Shown: positions 1 through 7,453, numbered from the stretch's first letter. The stretch is DNA of 35,216 nucleotides from Photobacterium sp. GB-56 (GCF_003026105.1 NZ_PYNW01000023.1:1-35216), one strand, 5' to 3'. Numbers and translations: made by a program. Notes: generated by a model from the letters alone, not told the origin.

Positions 1-1
1 A

Positions 2-499
2 TTGATCAACACATTGTTGTCATTCAAGCGTCACTACGATGCTAACGCAGATATCGAAACACTATTACCTGAGTTAGTTGCATCAGCACCAGAAGTATAC
101 AAAGGTCTTGGCCTTAAAGATCTTGGTGAGCGTATGTTTAAGTACCTAGTACGTCATAACCCAAGCCAAGTACTAAACCACGCTTACTCTAGCCTTCCAG
201 AGATGGAAGTGAAACCACGTACTGCTTACCAGTTCGTCGTATCTGATGAAGTTGAGCTAGTACCTTCTGACAAGCTAGTAGGTCGTGTTGCAGCGAACTC
301 TGTTATCCCTTACCCACCAGGCATCCCAATGCTAATGGGTGGTGAAAACTTCGGTGACGAAACAAGTCCTCAAATTCAGTACTTGAAAGCACTAGAAGCA
401 TGGGATGCAGAATTCCCAGGTTTCGAACACGAAACTGAAGGCGCTGAGATCGAAGACGGTAAATACCACGTTCTTTGTATCAAAAAAGACGCTCTATAA
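2..499 (+). CDS. Orn/Lys/Arg decarboxylase, C-terminal fragment (5' end outside window)
   Basis: The reading frame is open at the left edge, so only the last 165 residues are present; the first visible codon (TTG) is internal. The fragment matches the C-terminal domain of PLP-dependent fold-type I Orn/Lys/Arg decarboxylases: the run VIPYPPGIPMLMGGE (about residues 101-115) is the family hallmark near the C terminus, followed by FPGFEHETEG. The PLP lysine and the wing domain would lie upstream, out of view. Enzymes of this group decarboxylate a basic amino acid to a polyamine or diamine, consuming a proton, often in acid resistance. The lysine/arginine branch seems likelier than the ornithine one, but substrate cannot be settled from the C terminus. 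A clear terminator follows 31 bases after the stop, so this is the last gene of its transcript. Confidence 0.85.
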   Translation: MINTLLSFKRHYDANADIETLLPELVASAPEVYKGLGLKDLGERMFKYLVRHNPSQVLNHAYSSLPEMEVKPRTAYQFVVSDEVELVPSDKLVGRVAANSVIPYPPGIPMLMGGENFGDETSPQIQYLKALEAWDAEFPGFEHETEGAEIEDGKYHVLCIKKDAL

Positions 500-530
500 T
501 CGACTAAATCGATAACGTGTGATTACCTAA

Positions 531-559
531 ATCCCCGCTCTTTGAGTGGGGATTTTTTT
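531..559 (+). terminator. Intrinsic terminator of the decarboxylase gene
   Basis: Stem ATCCCC-CTC paired with AGTGGGGAT (531-552), a short loop and a run of seven T. It sits 31 bases after the decarboxylase stop. Confidence 0.9.
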
Positions 560-629
560 ATGTTATTCCATTCATAAAATTAATATCGTGCGTATTACAT
601 CGCAATCAATAACGCCAAATTACAGATAT

Positions 630-656
630 AAAAAATGCCGGCCTTAGCCAGCATTT
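630..656 (-). terminator. Intrinsic terminator of the first cold-shock gene
   Basis: Read on the minus strand: AAATGCTGGC, loop TAAG, GCCGGCATTT, continuing into a run of T. It lies about 20 bases past the stop of the cold-shock gene at 678-890. Confidence 0.85.
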
Positions 657-677
657 CATGCTTATCAGCAGATAAAC

Positions 678-890
678 TTATAGCGCGATAACATTTGCCG
701 CTTGCAGACCTTTCTGGCCTTGCTCTACGTCAAATGAAACTTTCTGACCTTCAGTTAAGGTTTTGAAACCTTCTGAAGCGATAGCACGGAAGTGAACGAA
801 GACGTCAGCGCCGCCATTGTCTTGAGTTAGAAAACCAAAACCTTTCTCTTCGTTAAACCATTTTACTAAACCAAGTGTTTTATTAGACAT
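678..890 (-). CDS. CspA-family cold-shock protein (copy 1)
   Basis: A 70-residue single cold-shock (OB-fold) domain, the normal family length. RNP-1 is visible as KGFGFL (about residues 16-21) and RNP-2 as VFVHF (about 30-34), preceded by the typical [12 protein letters not shown]. Such proteins bind single-stranded RNA or DNA and act as RNA chaperones in the cytoplasm. The start is supported by AAGGGA 7-12 bases upstream of ATG, identical in position to the second copy at 1664-1867. The proteins differ at few positions, so the two genes are recent paralogs. Whether this copy is cold-induced or constitutive cannot be read from the protein; a shared leader element (963-983) suggests post-transcriptional control. 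Confidence 0.95.
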   Translation of the reverse strand: MSNKTLGLVKWFNEEKGFGFLTQDNGGADVFVHFRAIASEGFKTLTEGQKVSFDVEQGQKGLQAANVIAL

Positions 891-962
891 TATGTGTCCC
901 TTATATGTATTTCATTGAGGTGTCGCAACACGCGACGGCCGAAATAACGATGTTTGAACTAT

Positions 963-983
963 CGATAAAGCAAAGGGAAACAC
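963..983 (-). promoter_or_regulatory. Conserved leader element of cold-shock gene 1, complementary to its ribosome-binding site
   Basis: On the minus strand the leader contains GTGTTTCCCTTTGCTT followed by ATCG, 73-93 bases upstream of the start. The same element with only two substitutions lies upstream of copy 2 (1953-1973). Its TTTCCCTT core can pair with the AAGGGA ribosome-binding region of the same mRNA. Members of this family are known to have structured, temperature-responsive leaders; the pairing here is inference. Confidence 0.5.
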
Positions 984-1066
984 GGATAAAACAACATAAA
1001 TGCGGCGATAAACAGTTTTCTTCTACGAAAAAGATGACAAATTTCAATTTTCAGCGAGTAAGATTA

Positions 1067-1102
1067 TTAAATTAAGCGAATGAGTTTATTCGATTAATTT
1101 AA
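1067..1102 (-). terminator. AT-rich stem-loop after the small-gene pair
   Basis: TTAAATTAA pairs with TTAATTTAA, then a one-base mismatch, then CGAAT with ATTCG, around a six-base loop. It lies 14 bases past the stop of the 69-residue gene. The sequence that follows on the minus strand is AT-rich but lacks a long T run, so it may be a weak terminator or a 3'-end stabiliser. Confidence 0.55.
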
Positions 1103-1115
1103 TACCCTTTAGGTA

Positions 1116-1325
1116 TTAATAAGAGATAGTGAAATTACCAATTAGTTTATTATCAGCATTAGTAATATCGCCTTTACCGGTTTTTTCACAGTATGAGAAA
1201 TTAATATCCACATTATCAACATTCCCTTTCATTAATACATGTCGGGTTAATACATCACTATTTAACTGATGAATTGTTGAATGCCAAGAATATTTATTTT
1301 TTAATAAGTTAAAATTTACGTTCAT
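1116..1325 (-). CDS. Small hypothetical protein, 69 residues
   Basis: I do not recognise this protein. It begins MNVNFNLLKN, has a WHSTIHQLNSD segment and ends KLIGNFTISY; there is no signal peptide or membrane segment. The open frame extends upstream to a TTG at 1388, but the ATG at 1325 is preferred: it overlaps the stop of the 30-codon ORF upstream (TAATG), implying translational coupling. A stem-loop closes the transcript at 1067-1102. Its position between two cold-shock genes of the same orientation suggests a link with cold adaptation, but that is inference from position only. Base composition is AT-rich like the surrounding spacer. Confidence 0.6.
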   Translation of the reverse strand: MNVNFNLLKNKYSWHSTIHQLNSDVLTRHVLMKGNVDNVDINFSYCEKTGKGDITNADNKLIGNFTISY

Positions 1326-1417
1326 TACTTTACTGCTTCTTCTGTTTGTGTATTTATTGTATTTACAGGGCGGTTTTGTTGAAACCAAAATCGTTTACGA
1401 CCAAGAGATCGAGACAT
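1325..1417 (-). CDS. Small basic protein, 30 residues, coupled to the next ORF
   Basis: ATG at 1417 is preceded by AAGGA with a 7-base spacer, a better ribosome-binding site than most genes here. The frame reads MSRSLGRKRFWFQQ at its start and TQTEEAVK at its end; its TAA shares the A of the ATG of the 69-residue gene. The N-terminal half is strongly basic with an aromatic FWF patch, the C-terminal end is acidic. I do not recognise a family. The good Shine-Dalgarno sequence and the TAATG overlap argue for a real translated ORF or leader peptide rather than chance. Confidence 0.5.
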   Translation of the reverse strand: MSRSLGRKRFWFQQNRPVNTINTQTEEAVK

Positions 1418-1623
1418 GAGCATATCCTTAGCTTTATCATTAACTTAAATTAATTTCTAAGATATTTCTTAGTACATTTAAATTAAAAAATGAGTATAAA
1501 ATCTATTTATTATAGGTAACGAGGGAAATAGGAACGTAACGACAAATACAAACAAAAGCAGATATTGGAAGTGGTTATTATTTTCGATGGTACGGTATAA
1601 CTAATTATTTTTACTTTGAAAGC
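1418..1623. other. AT-rich spacer without a further gene
   Basis: Strongly AT-rich sequence that presumably holds the minus-strand promoter for the two small genes. I see no convincing ORF or RNA gene in it. Confidence 0.5.
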
Positions 1624-1652
1624 GGCGCAAATAGTATATAACTCTTTGCGCC
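1624..1652 (-). terminator. Stem-loop after cold-shock gene 2
   Basis: GGCGCAAA (1624-1631) pairs perfectly with TTTGCGCC (1645-1652) around a 13-base loop, 11 bases past the stop. The T run on the minus strand is poor (GCTTTC), so termination may be partial. Confidence 0.55.
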
Positions 1653-1663
1653 AACTTAAATTC

Positions 1664-1867
1664 TTATAGCGCTACAACGTTAGCTGCTTGTAGGCCTTTT
1701 TGACCTTGCTCTACTTCGAAAGAAACTTTTTGGCCTTCAGCCAAAGTTTTAAAACCTTCAGAAGCGATAGCACGGAAATGAACGAATACGTCAGCGCCGC
1801 CATTATCCTGAGTAATGAAACCGAAACCTTTCTCTTCGTTGAACCACTTAACGATACCAGTAGACAT
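1664..1867 (-). CDS. CspA-family cold-shock protein (copy 2)
   Basis: A 67-residue cold-shock domain starting [17 protein letters not shown], with RNP-1 KGFGFI and RNP-2 VFVHF. The frame extends ten codons upstream, but the ATG at 1867 is chosen because it aligns with family N termini and has the same AAGGGACACA leader as copy 1. Role: single-stranded nucleic-acid binding, RNA chaperone. From the FNEEKGFGF motif to the C terminus the two copies are nearly identical; the differences are conservative (L/I, T/A, D/E, I/V). They are separated by the small-gene pair and read in the same direction. Confidence 0.95.
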
Positions 1868-1952
1868 ATTGTGTCCCTTATTTAATTTAAAATTCATGAG
1901 TTATCGCAATAAAAAATCACGATGCGCTGAAAGCTTGAATTATTGAATGTGA

Positions 1953-1973
1953 CGATGAAGCTAAGGGAAACAC
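1953..1973 (-). promoter_or_regulatory. Conserved leader element of cold-shock gene 2
   Basis: GTGTTTCCCTTAGCTT plus CATCG on the minus strand, 86-106 bases upstream of the start, matching the element of copy 1 at all but two positions while flanking sequence has diverged. Potentially pairs with the AAGGGA ribosome-binding site. The rest of 1868-2160 is AT-rich spacer with no gene seen. Confidence 0.5.
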
Positions 1974-2160
1974 TGAGGATGACAACAATAACGAAGAAAT
2001 TCTGAGGTTTTACTTTTACTTGATGTTTCATTAATAACTCTGAACAACAGAGCGACGCCATTATTGTCTTATAACCAGTAATTGTAAAGGCTTATTTTCT
2101 ATAATTTTTGGTTATCAATGTAACTCATTGATAGTAATCATTTTAAATTTAAATATCGAT

Positions 2161-3228
2161 TCAATATCCCTCTTTTTCTCTCTTTATTTTCAATAAAGGG
2201 CTAATCACATAAGTCACAACATAAACACTTATCACACCAATCGCACCACCCAATACAACATCGAACATTCGAACCATAGCAATTGATTCTGTATGTGTCA
2301 TCGAGCCAGCAGCAATGGCAATAAACATACAACGTAATGTAAAAGCGACAGGATAAGGTTTAATGACGAGAGTTAAAGGAATAAGAAACGCGGCAAAGCT
2401 ATTTAGTACTGTAGCACTTCCAATAAGTGAAAATAGATAAACAGCCGCTCCTCCTAAACTTAAACCTAATACCGCCCCTCTACCTCGATGCTTAAGCTTT
2501 TTATGCATACTACTTAGTTCCCCGGTTATCACACTCACCGAAGACCAAATAACCCACTGTCCTTGTTTTATAGCGAAATATTTAACAAAAACAGCGGTCA
2601 TAAAAATAGCGAAGAAAATACTTAATACCGAGTAAATGACCGCTGGTTGTTTTTTAACGATATAGGGATGATCCCTACCAATCAGAGCATATGTCCGATC
2701 TTTCGGCATTTTAGCCATATTTAAACAGACTAAAACCAATATTGGTCCAATTAAGGTAACGGGTAATTGTTCAAGTAATTTTATATACGCATGAGTAAAT
2801 GTATGAGGGTTTACACGATCATAAAGCTCACAACTTAAATATAACGCGGGGATCAATATCCAATTTCCTAACGATTTTAAATTTTTATCCCAATAAGCAA
2901 AACTGGCGCAAATCGCCCCCAATAAAGCGCAGAACAAAGCAAACAACAGTGGAGAGCTTTGCACCCAATACAACACCGTAAAACCTAAAATAATAGCCAG
3001 CCAATGTAAGCACGTTTCTAATAACCCACTTAAACCTAAACTATTTTGCACACAAAAAAGTGCCCCACTCACCAACCCCAGTTGCAGGTAATGATGATCG
3101 CCGGTTATACACGCCACAATGAAACAGGGAAAAATAGCAACCGTCATGCACACAAGCGTTGGTACATCACACCATGCAGATAGTGTCTGTTTTATATGCC
3201 ACTGATTATAGCCCCATGTCATTTTCAT
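2161..3228 (-). CDS. FUSC-family (aromatic acid exporter-like) inner-membrane protein
   Basis: A 355-residue polytopic membrane protein with about ten hydrophobic segments in two halves separated by a polar region around residues 172-195. The second half carries GQWVIWSSVSVIT followed by HRGRGAVLGLSLGG, which resembles the fusaric-acid-resistance/AaeB/YccS pattern in which a helix with W-x3-S is followed by a basic loop and a Gly-rich helix. Members are implicated in efflux of aromatic acids; the substrate is not known here. It lacks the long cytoplasmic domains of AaeB and YccS, so it is a compact version. It starts 31 bases after the isochorismatase-fold gene in the same direction, so the two may be cotranscribed and controlled by the divergent LysR gene. 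Confidence 0.7.
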   Translation of the reverse strand: MKMTWGYNQWHIKQTLSAWCDVPTLVCMTVAIFPCFIVACITGDHHYLQLGLVSGALFCVQNSLGLSGLLETCLHWLAIILGFTVLYWVQSSPLLFALFCALLGAICASFAYWDKNLKSLGNWILIPALYLSCELYDRVNPHTFTHAYIKLLEQLPVTLIGPILVLVCLNMAKMPKDRTYALIGRDHPYIVKKQPAVIYSVLSIFFAIFMTAVFVKYFAIKQGQWVIWSSVSVITGELSSMHKKLKHRGRGAVLGLSLGGAAVYLFSLIGSATVLNSFAAFLIPLTLVIKPYPVAFTLRCMFIAIAAGSMTHTESIAMVRMFDVVLGGAIGVISVYVVTYVISPLLKIKREKEGY

Positions 3229-3259
3229 CGGCTTTATGCTCTTGTATTTGTCTCAATTA

Positions 3260-3832
3260 CTAACAGGTAAGCTGTTCAACCCTGATCACTTCGGCAAGTC
3301 GAGAAAGCAACTCAATAGACTGTTGATGTGTTTGCTGACTGTCTGCAGCACAAGCGTCTTCAATAATCGTCACTTTATAATCGCGGTCATGTGCATCTCG
3401 GGTCGTCGATTGAATAGCTAAAGTGGTACTCACACCAGCTAAATACACATGTTCAATACGGTTGGCACGTAAAACCGCTTCTAATGGTGTACCGTAAAAA
3501 GGGCTAATTCTTGGTTTTTCAATAATAAAGTCACTCGTTTGTACATCTAAATCATCATGAAATTCAGTACCAAAGCAGCCTAACTGCAATGCCTTATATT
3601 GATTGGCCAAACCAAAGATTGGCGAGTTTTTAGGTTGGGCATAATAATGGGATTCGAATCCGACTTTAACGAGAATCACTAACCAATCATTTTTACGGGC
3701 ATATGCAAGCGCTTGGTTGGCATGGGTTATCGCATTTTGTTCTTGAACATGCGTAGCACATGATGGGATTTTGCCGTCGGGGTGGACAATATCATTAATA
3801 AAATCGATAACGAGTAATGCTTTTTTCATCAT
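3260..3832 (-). CDS. Isochorismatase-fold protein lacking the catalytic cysteine
   Basis: 190 residues with the isochorismatase-like hydrolase fold: LLVIDFINDIVHPDGKI gives the conserved Asp10, EKPRISPFYGTPLE gives Lys106, and LAGVSTTLAIQSTTRDA matches the GvaTdyCVxxTA segment. In nicotinamidases and other cysteine hydrolases residue 139 is the nucleophilic Cys; here it is Ala. True isochorismatases such as EntB and PhzD also lack that Cys and hydrolyse a vinyl ether using the Asp, so this could be a non-thiol hydrolase or an inactive homolog. Annotation as cysteine hydrolase would be wrong on residues. Two ATGs in tandem are possible starts; AAGAGA precedes the first. Divergent from the LysR gene and upstream of the FUSC gene. 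Confidence 0.8.
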   Translation of the reverse strand: MMKKALLVIDFINDIVHPDGKIPSCATHVQEQNAITHANQALAYARKNDWLVILVKVGFESHYYAQPKNSPIFGLANQYKALQLGCFGTEFHDDLDVQTSDFIIEKPRISPFYGTPLEAVLRANRIEHVYLAGVSTTLAIQSTTRDAHDRDYKVTIIEDACAADSQQTHQQSIELLSRLAEVIRVEQLTC

Positions 3833-3875
3833 AATTTTCTCTTGTTAGATCATTAGCACTTCAATTAAATATCCT

Positions 3876-3924
3876 GCTAAAAACGAATATTTCTTCTTGT
3901 TTTCACTGTATTTTAGTTTTTAGC
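3876..3924. promoter_or_regulatory. Inverted repeat in the divergent isochorismatase-LysR region
   Basis: GCTAAAAAC at 3876-3884 and GTTTTTAGC at 3916-3924 form a perfect 9-base inverted repeat 31 bases apart. LysR regulators typically bind two spaced sites in such divergent regions; assignment is inference. Confidence 0.35.
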
Positions 3925-3948
3925 AACAATAGAGAGAAACGATATATA
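3920..3948 (+). promoter_or_regulatory. Candidate promoter of the LysR gene
   Basis: TTAGCA (3920-3925), a 17-base spacer and TATATA (3943-3948). Transcription would begin inside or beside the palindrome at 3948-3965. Confidence 0.35.
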
Positions 3949-3965
3949 CTTACGGTTATGTAAGT
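3948..3965. promoter_or_regulatory. Palindrome ACTTAC-N6-GTAAGT, candidate LysR operator
   Basis: Perfect 6+6 inverted repeat around GGTTAT, ending 11 bases before the regulator ATG. It fits the T-N11-A style of LysR sites, and its overlap with the predicted start point would suit autorepression. Confidence 0.45.
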
Positions 3966-3976
3966 TTTTCTAACAG

Positions 3977-4885
3977 ATGAAAATGAAGCATCTACCGCCA
4001 TTAAAATCGCTACCTGTTTTTCTCAGCGTATGTGAACACCTTAATTTTTCTAAAGCAGCCAATGCGTTGTGCGTCACTCACTCTGCTGTTAGTCAAAGTA
4101 TTCAAAGCCTTGAAAGCTATCTCGGAAAGCGGTTATTTCATCGCACAACACGTCAAATGACGTTAACGGAAGATGGAAAACGCTATCAGCGTGCCATTCA
4201 AGAGGGGATAAATATCATTGAGCAGGCAACTCTTCGAGAGTTAACCTCTCAGCAGCAGATCTCTATCAGTATTATTCCTTCCTTAGGGCTAAAATGGTTA
4301 ATTCCTCGAATGCCTGCATTACAAGAAAAGTATCCTGATATTGATTTACGTTTTTCTACGCATTCGACGTTGGCATTAGAGCTACTACCCCATAACCTTG
4401 ATATTGCTATTTGTTATGGTGAGGGAAATGAATGGCCTGAATACAACGTGGTTCCTTGGAATGAAGATAGGTTGGTGCTAGTCGGTAGCCCCGCAAAAAA
4501 GCCTCTTCCTGATGATTTAAATAACTACTTTGCTGAACAGCCAACGATTTGGGTGGATCGCTCTCTACGTGATGCTGATTGGACACATTGGTGTCAAAGC
4601 TTAGGCGTCGATGTACCTAACAATACCAAGCGACGTTATTTTCAAAGCTCTGTGCAGGCTATTGAAGCTGCTATCGCAGGGTTGGGTGTTTTTGTTACAC
4701 ATCGAATGTTTGTCAACGATGAAATAAAAGCAGGCTTATTAGCTGAGCTTACACCCCATAGTGTATTAAGCCGTTGTAGCTATTTCATCGTCAGTAAGAA
4801 AGAAAACCAGAACAGACCAGAAGTACAAGACGTTATTGCTTGGCTGCAAGACACGCTCAAACAAGAAAAGTCAGTAACGTCTTGA
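3977..4885 (+). CDS. LysR-family transcriptional regulator (GcvA-like)
   Basis: 302 residues, usual LTTR length. The winged helix-turn-helix occupies about residues 6-65 (LPVFLSVCEHLNFSKAANAL then VTHSAVSQSIQSLESYLGKRLF), followed by a linker helix and a periplasmic-binding-protein-like effector domain from about residue 95 (SISIIPSLGLKWLIPRMPAL). The AVSQSIQSLE and LFHRTTRQMTLT wording and the WLIPRMPAL segment resemble the GcvA subgroup. It is divergent from the isochorismatase-fold and FUSC genes, which are the likely targets; the effector may be an aromatic or amino acid, unknown. Start at 3977; an in-frame ATG at 3983 is an alternative. Confidence 0.9.
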   Translation: MKMKHLPPLKSLPVFLSVCEHLNFSKAANALCVTHSAVSQSIQSLESYLGKRLFHRTTRQMTLTEDGKRYQRAIQEGINIIEQATLRELTSQQQISISIIPSLGLKWLIPRMPALQEKYPDIDLRFSTHSTLALELLPHNLDIAICYGEGNEWPEYNVVPWNEDRLVLVGSPAKKPLPDDLNNYFAEQPTIWVDRSLRDADWTHWCQSLGVDVPNNTKRRYFQSSVQAIEAAIAGLGVFVTHRMFVNDEIKAGLLAELTPHSVLSRCSYFIVSKKENQNRPEVQDVIAWLQDTLKQEKSVTS

Positions 4886-4896
4886 TAGGCAGGGAG

Positions 4897-4928
4897 ATAC
4901 TCTCTTATCTTGCTTAATAAGAGAGTAT
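4897..4928. terminator. Perfect 12-base stem between convergent LysR and yhiN genes
   Basis: ATACTCTCTTAT (4897-4908), 8-base loop, ATAAGAGAGTAT (4917-4928). Neither strand has a strong T run afterwards, so it may be a weak bidirectional terminator or 3'-end stabiliser. Confidence 0.5.
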
Positions 4929-4950
4929 TAAAAATATTGTCTGAAATAAA

Positions 4951-6138
4951 TTAGGCATATTGCCCAGCAACATAGCCAGAGCTCCATGCCCACTGGAAGT
5001 TATAGCCACCTAACCAACCACTCACATCCATCACTTCACCCGCAAAGTACAAGCCTTTCACTTTCTTTGTTTCCATGGTCTTTGAGGATAATTCATCGGT
5101 ATCAACGCCGCCTAATGTCACTTCTGCTGTACGATAGCCTTCTGTACCATTTGGCGCGATCTGCCATTGGTGGAAGTATTCACTCAGTAATGCCAGCTCT
5201 TTATGATTAAGTTGCTTTAACGGTTTATCTTGCACATCACCACGCTCAATCAACGCTTCGATTAAACGCTTCGGCAGTAAGCGAGACAGCGAGTTCTTTA
5301 AGCTTTGATTCGGGTGTGCGTCACGCATTTCATTTAAGGTGTCAGCCAAGGTTAAATGCGGTAATAAATCTGCGGTGATCTTCTGACCCGGCTTCCAGTA
5401 TGACGATACCTGTAATATCACAGGGCCTGATAAACCACGGTGGGTAAACAGTAAGTTTTCTTTAAATGAAGTACCATCTTCAGTTTCAACGACCGCAGGA
5501 ACAGCAATACCAGACAGATCAGCTAATGCTTCTTTATCTTCTACATGCAAAGTAAAGGGTACAAGTCCTGCCGTGGTTGGGATCATTTTCAAGCCAAACT
5601 GCTCAGCAATTTGATAACCAAACGGGGTTGCACCCAGTTTCGGCATCGATAAACCACCGGTTGCGACCACCAGCGATTCACAGCTAACGGTGTCGGTATT
5701 AAGGCCAAGCGTGAAGCCTGAATCCGTCTTTTCAATACTATGAACATCGACTTGGTAACGCTGGGCGATATTAGGCATATCGCATTCAGACAACAACATT
5801 TGAACAATGTCTTTGGCTGAATCTAGACAGAATAACTGGCCATGATCACGCTCTTCATAGTCAATCCCGTGTTGGCACACCATGCCTATAAAATCCCATT
5901 GGGTGTATTGAGATAGCGCAGATTTCACAAAGTGTGGATTACGACAAACATAATTATTCGCGGCCACATCCATATTGGTAAAGTTACAACGACCGCCACC
6001 TGAGATCAGGATTTTACGTCCCGGCTTCTTACCATGATCAACCACCAATACAGAGCGACCACGCTTACCCGCTTCAGCTGCACACATTAGCCCTGCAGCA
6101 CCTGCACCGATAATGACGACATCGTATTTATTTGCCAT
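4951..6138 (-). CDS. yhiN: YhiN/HI0933-family FAD-dependent flavoprotein
   Basis: 395 residues. The N-terminal dinucleotide-binding motif GAGAAG (11-16) is followed by the family signature GRKILISGGGRCNFTN (40-55); the C terminus has GLYFAGEVMDVSGWLGGYN, the second FAD-contact region, near 365-383. This family (E. coli YhiN, H. influenzae HI0933, clostridial BaiN) binds FAD; the physiological substrate in proteobacteria is unclear. Length and domains are complete. The gene is convergent with the LysR gene. A terminator for the upstream channel gene sits at 6179-6205, so it has its own promoter in the short gap after that point. Confidence 0.9.
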   Translation of the reverse strand: MANKYDVVIIGAGAAGLMCAAEAGKRGRSVLVVDHGKKPGRKILISGGGRCNFTNMDVAANNYVCRNPHFVKSALSQYTQWDFIGMVCQHGIDYEERDHGQLFCLDSAKDIVQMLLSECDMPNIAQRYQVDVHSIEKTDSGFTLGLNTDTVSCESLVVATGGLSMPKLGATPFGYQIAEQFGLKMIPTTAGLVPFTLHVEDKEALADLSGIAVPAVVETEDGTSFKENLLFTHRGLSGPVILQVSSYWKPGQKITADLLPHLTLADTLNEMRDAHPNQSLKNSLSRLLPKRLIEALIERGDVQDKPLKQLNHKELALLSEYFHQWQIAPNGTEGYRTAEVTLGGVDTDELSSKTMETKKVKGLYFAGEVMDVSGWLGGYNFQWAWSSGYVAGQYA

Positions 6139-6178
6139 GAATTACTATCTGCCTTTCAAAAACACTAAGGGAAAAACG

Positions 6179-6205
6179 AAAAAAGGATGCTAGTCGCTAG
6201 CATCC
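6179..6205 (-). terminator. Intrinsic terminator of the mechanosensitive channel gene
   Basis: GGATGCTAG (6185-6193), loop TCG, CTAGCATCC (6197-6205); on the minus strand followed by six T. The perfect 9-base stem separates the channel gene from yhiN. Confidence 0.9.
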
Positions 6206-6283
6206 TTTCTCTCTTGCAGCGGCTATTTTACCTACCTAATGGCGTAATACCAACCGTAATAATTTATCCTGATAGCAAACCTA

Positions 6284-7393
6284 TTAAGCTTGCTGAGCAC
6301 GCTCAATAGAGGCCAATGCCGTAGATGCCGCTGCAGGCATGTCTAATGTTGTGGTTGGGAAAGCAAAATCTGCCCCATGCGAATGTACAATCTCAACAAT
6401 TTTAAGCATCACATCCTGCTGTACGTCTTTGTACTTAATCCATTCAACCGTTTTGGTAAAGGTATATACCAAGATATTAAGTGACGACGCACCGTAAGTA
6501 TCAAAACTCACAATCAAGGTTTGTCGAGTATCGATATCTGGATGGTTTTGTAGCATAGTTTTAATGTCACGTACGACATCACCCACCACCGCAGCATCAC
6601 AATACCGTAAACCGACACTTTGCTTAATACGGCGATTGAGCATGCGAGACGCATTTTCTACCACCACCGAGCTAAACACCGAGTTAGGCACATACATTGG
6701 ACGCTTATCAAAGGTGCGAATAATGGTCATACGGAAACCAATTTTCTCTACCGTACCTTCAATTTGACGATCAGGACTGCGGATCCAATCACCCACCTTA
6801 AACGGACGATCAAAATATAACATCATGCCGCCAAAGAAATTCGCCAGCAGATCTTTGGCTGCCATACCGACAACTAAACCACCAACACCACCAAAGGTGA
6901 GTAAGCCTGATAAACTCAAGCCCAGATTTTGCATCGCAATTAAACCGCCAAACACCATGACGATTAAACGCAAAATCTTCGATATCGCATTTACGGTTGT
7001 CGCATCACGCTGCGGTCGGTTTTCCAATATGGTCTGCTCCATATTGGAAATTAAACGAAATAGCGTCCAAACAATGGTCCAGATCAGCAACAGATGACGA
7101 AGAGTCGATAATGATGTACTGGAATAACTGGTCAAGTTATCGACTAATATGCCTATCGACAGCAGTCCCGGCCAAACCCAAATACATAAGGTAATGGGGG
7201 CGCGGATCGCACTGATTAATGCGTCATCCCAAATAAACTGACTTTTTTCTGCCACTATAGCTAAACGGCGTGACAATAAGATCCATCCGCCCCATAACAC
7301 CGAGCTCAACAATAACAGTAAGCCAATGTTATACATCCAATCGACAGATGCGCCCTTTTCTAACGACGACCACCAATATATGAACTTTTCCAT
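6284..7393 (-). CDS. ynaI: MscS-family mechanosensitive channel, YnaI-like
   Basis: 369 residues with about five membrane segments in the first 195. The pore-lining helix and following beta domain are plain: GGVGGLVVGMAAKDLLANFF (168-187) and MLYFDRPFKVGDWIRSPDR (191-209), then YVPNSVFSSVVVENASR and a C-terminal alpha/beta vestibule ending near FAFPTTTLDMP. The wording of the DRPF-GDWIRSPDR segment and the NRRI...GLRY stretch is that of E. coli YnaI rather than MscS. Such channels open on membrane tension in hypo-osmotic shock. The ATG at 7393 follows a weak ribosome-binding site. It is flanked by terminators, so it is monocistronic. Confidence 0.9.
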   Translation of the reverse strand: MEKFIYWWSSLEKGASVDWMYNIGLLLLLSSVLWGGWILLSRRLAIVAEKSQFIWDDALISAIRAPITLCIWVWPGLLSIGILVDNLTSYSSTSLSTLRHLLLIWTIVWTLFRLISNMEQTILENRPQRDATTVNAISKILRLIVMVFGGLIAMQNLGLSLSGLLTFGGVGGLVVGMAAKDLLANFFGGMMLYFDRPFKVGDWIRSPDRQIEGTVEKIGFRMTIIRTFDKRPMYVPNSVFSSVVVENASRMLNRRIKQSVGLRYCDAAVVGDVVRDIKTMLQNHPDIDTRQTLIVSFDTYGASSLNILVYTFTKTVEWIKYKDVQQDVMLKIVEIVHSHGADFAFPTTTLDMPAAASTALASIERAQQA

Positions 7394-7426
7394 AACGTTT
7401 CTGTTTCTCTATGATTAGCGATACGC

Positions 7427-7453
7427 AAAAAATAGGCTACCGATATAGCCTAT
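7427..7453 (-). terminator. Intrinsic terminator of uspB
   Basis: Minus strand: ATAGGCTA, loop TATCGG, TAGCCTAT, then a T run. About 90 bases past the uspB stop. Confidence 0.85.

Noticed and set aside
1326..1388. TTG start extending the 69-residue protein to 90 residues
   Set aside because: The ATG at 1325 is coupled by TAATG to an upstream ORF that has a far better ribosome-binding site, and the two frames would otherwise overlap completely here.
1700..1885. Plus-strand ORF antisense to cold-shock gene 2
   Set aside because: It is a shadow frame of a well-supported conserved gene.
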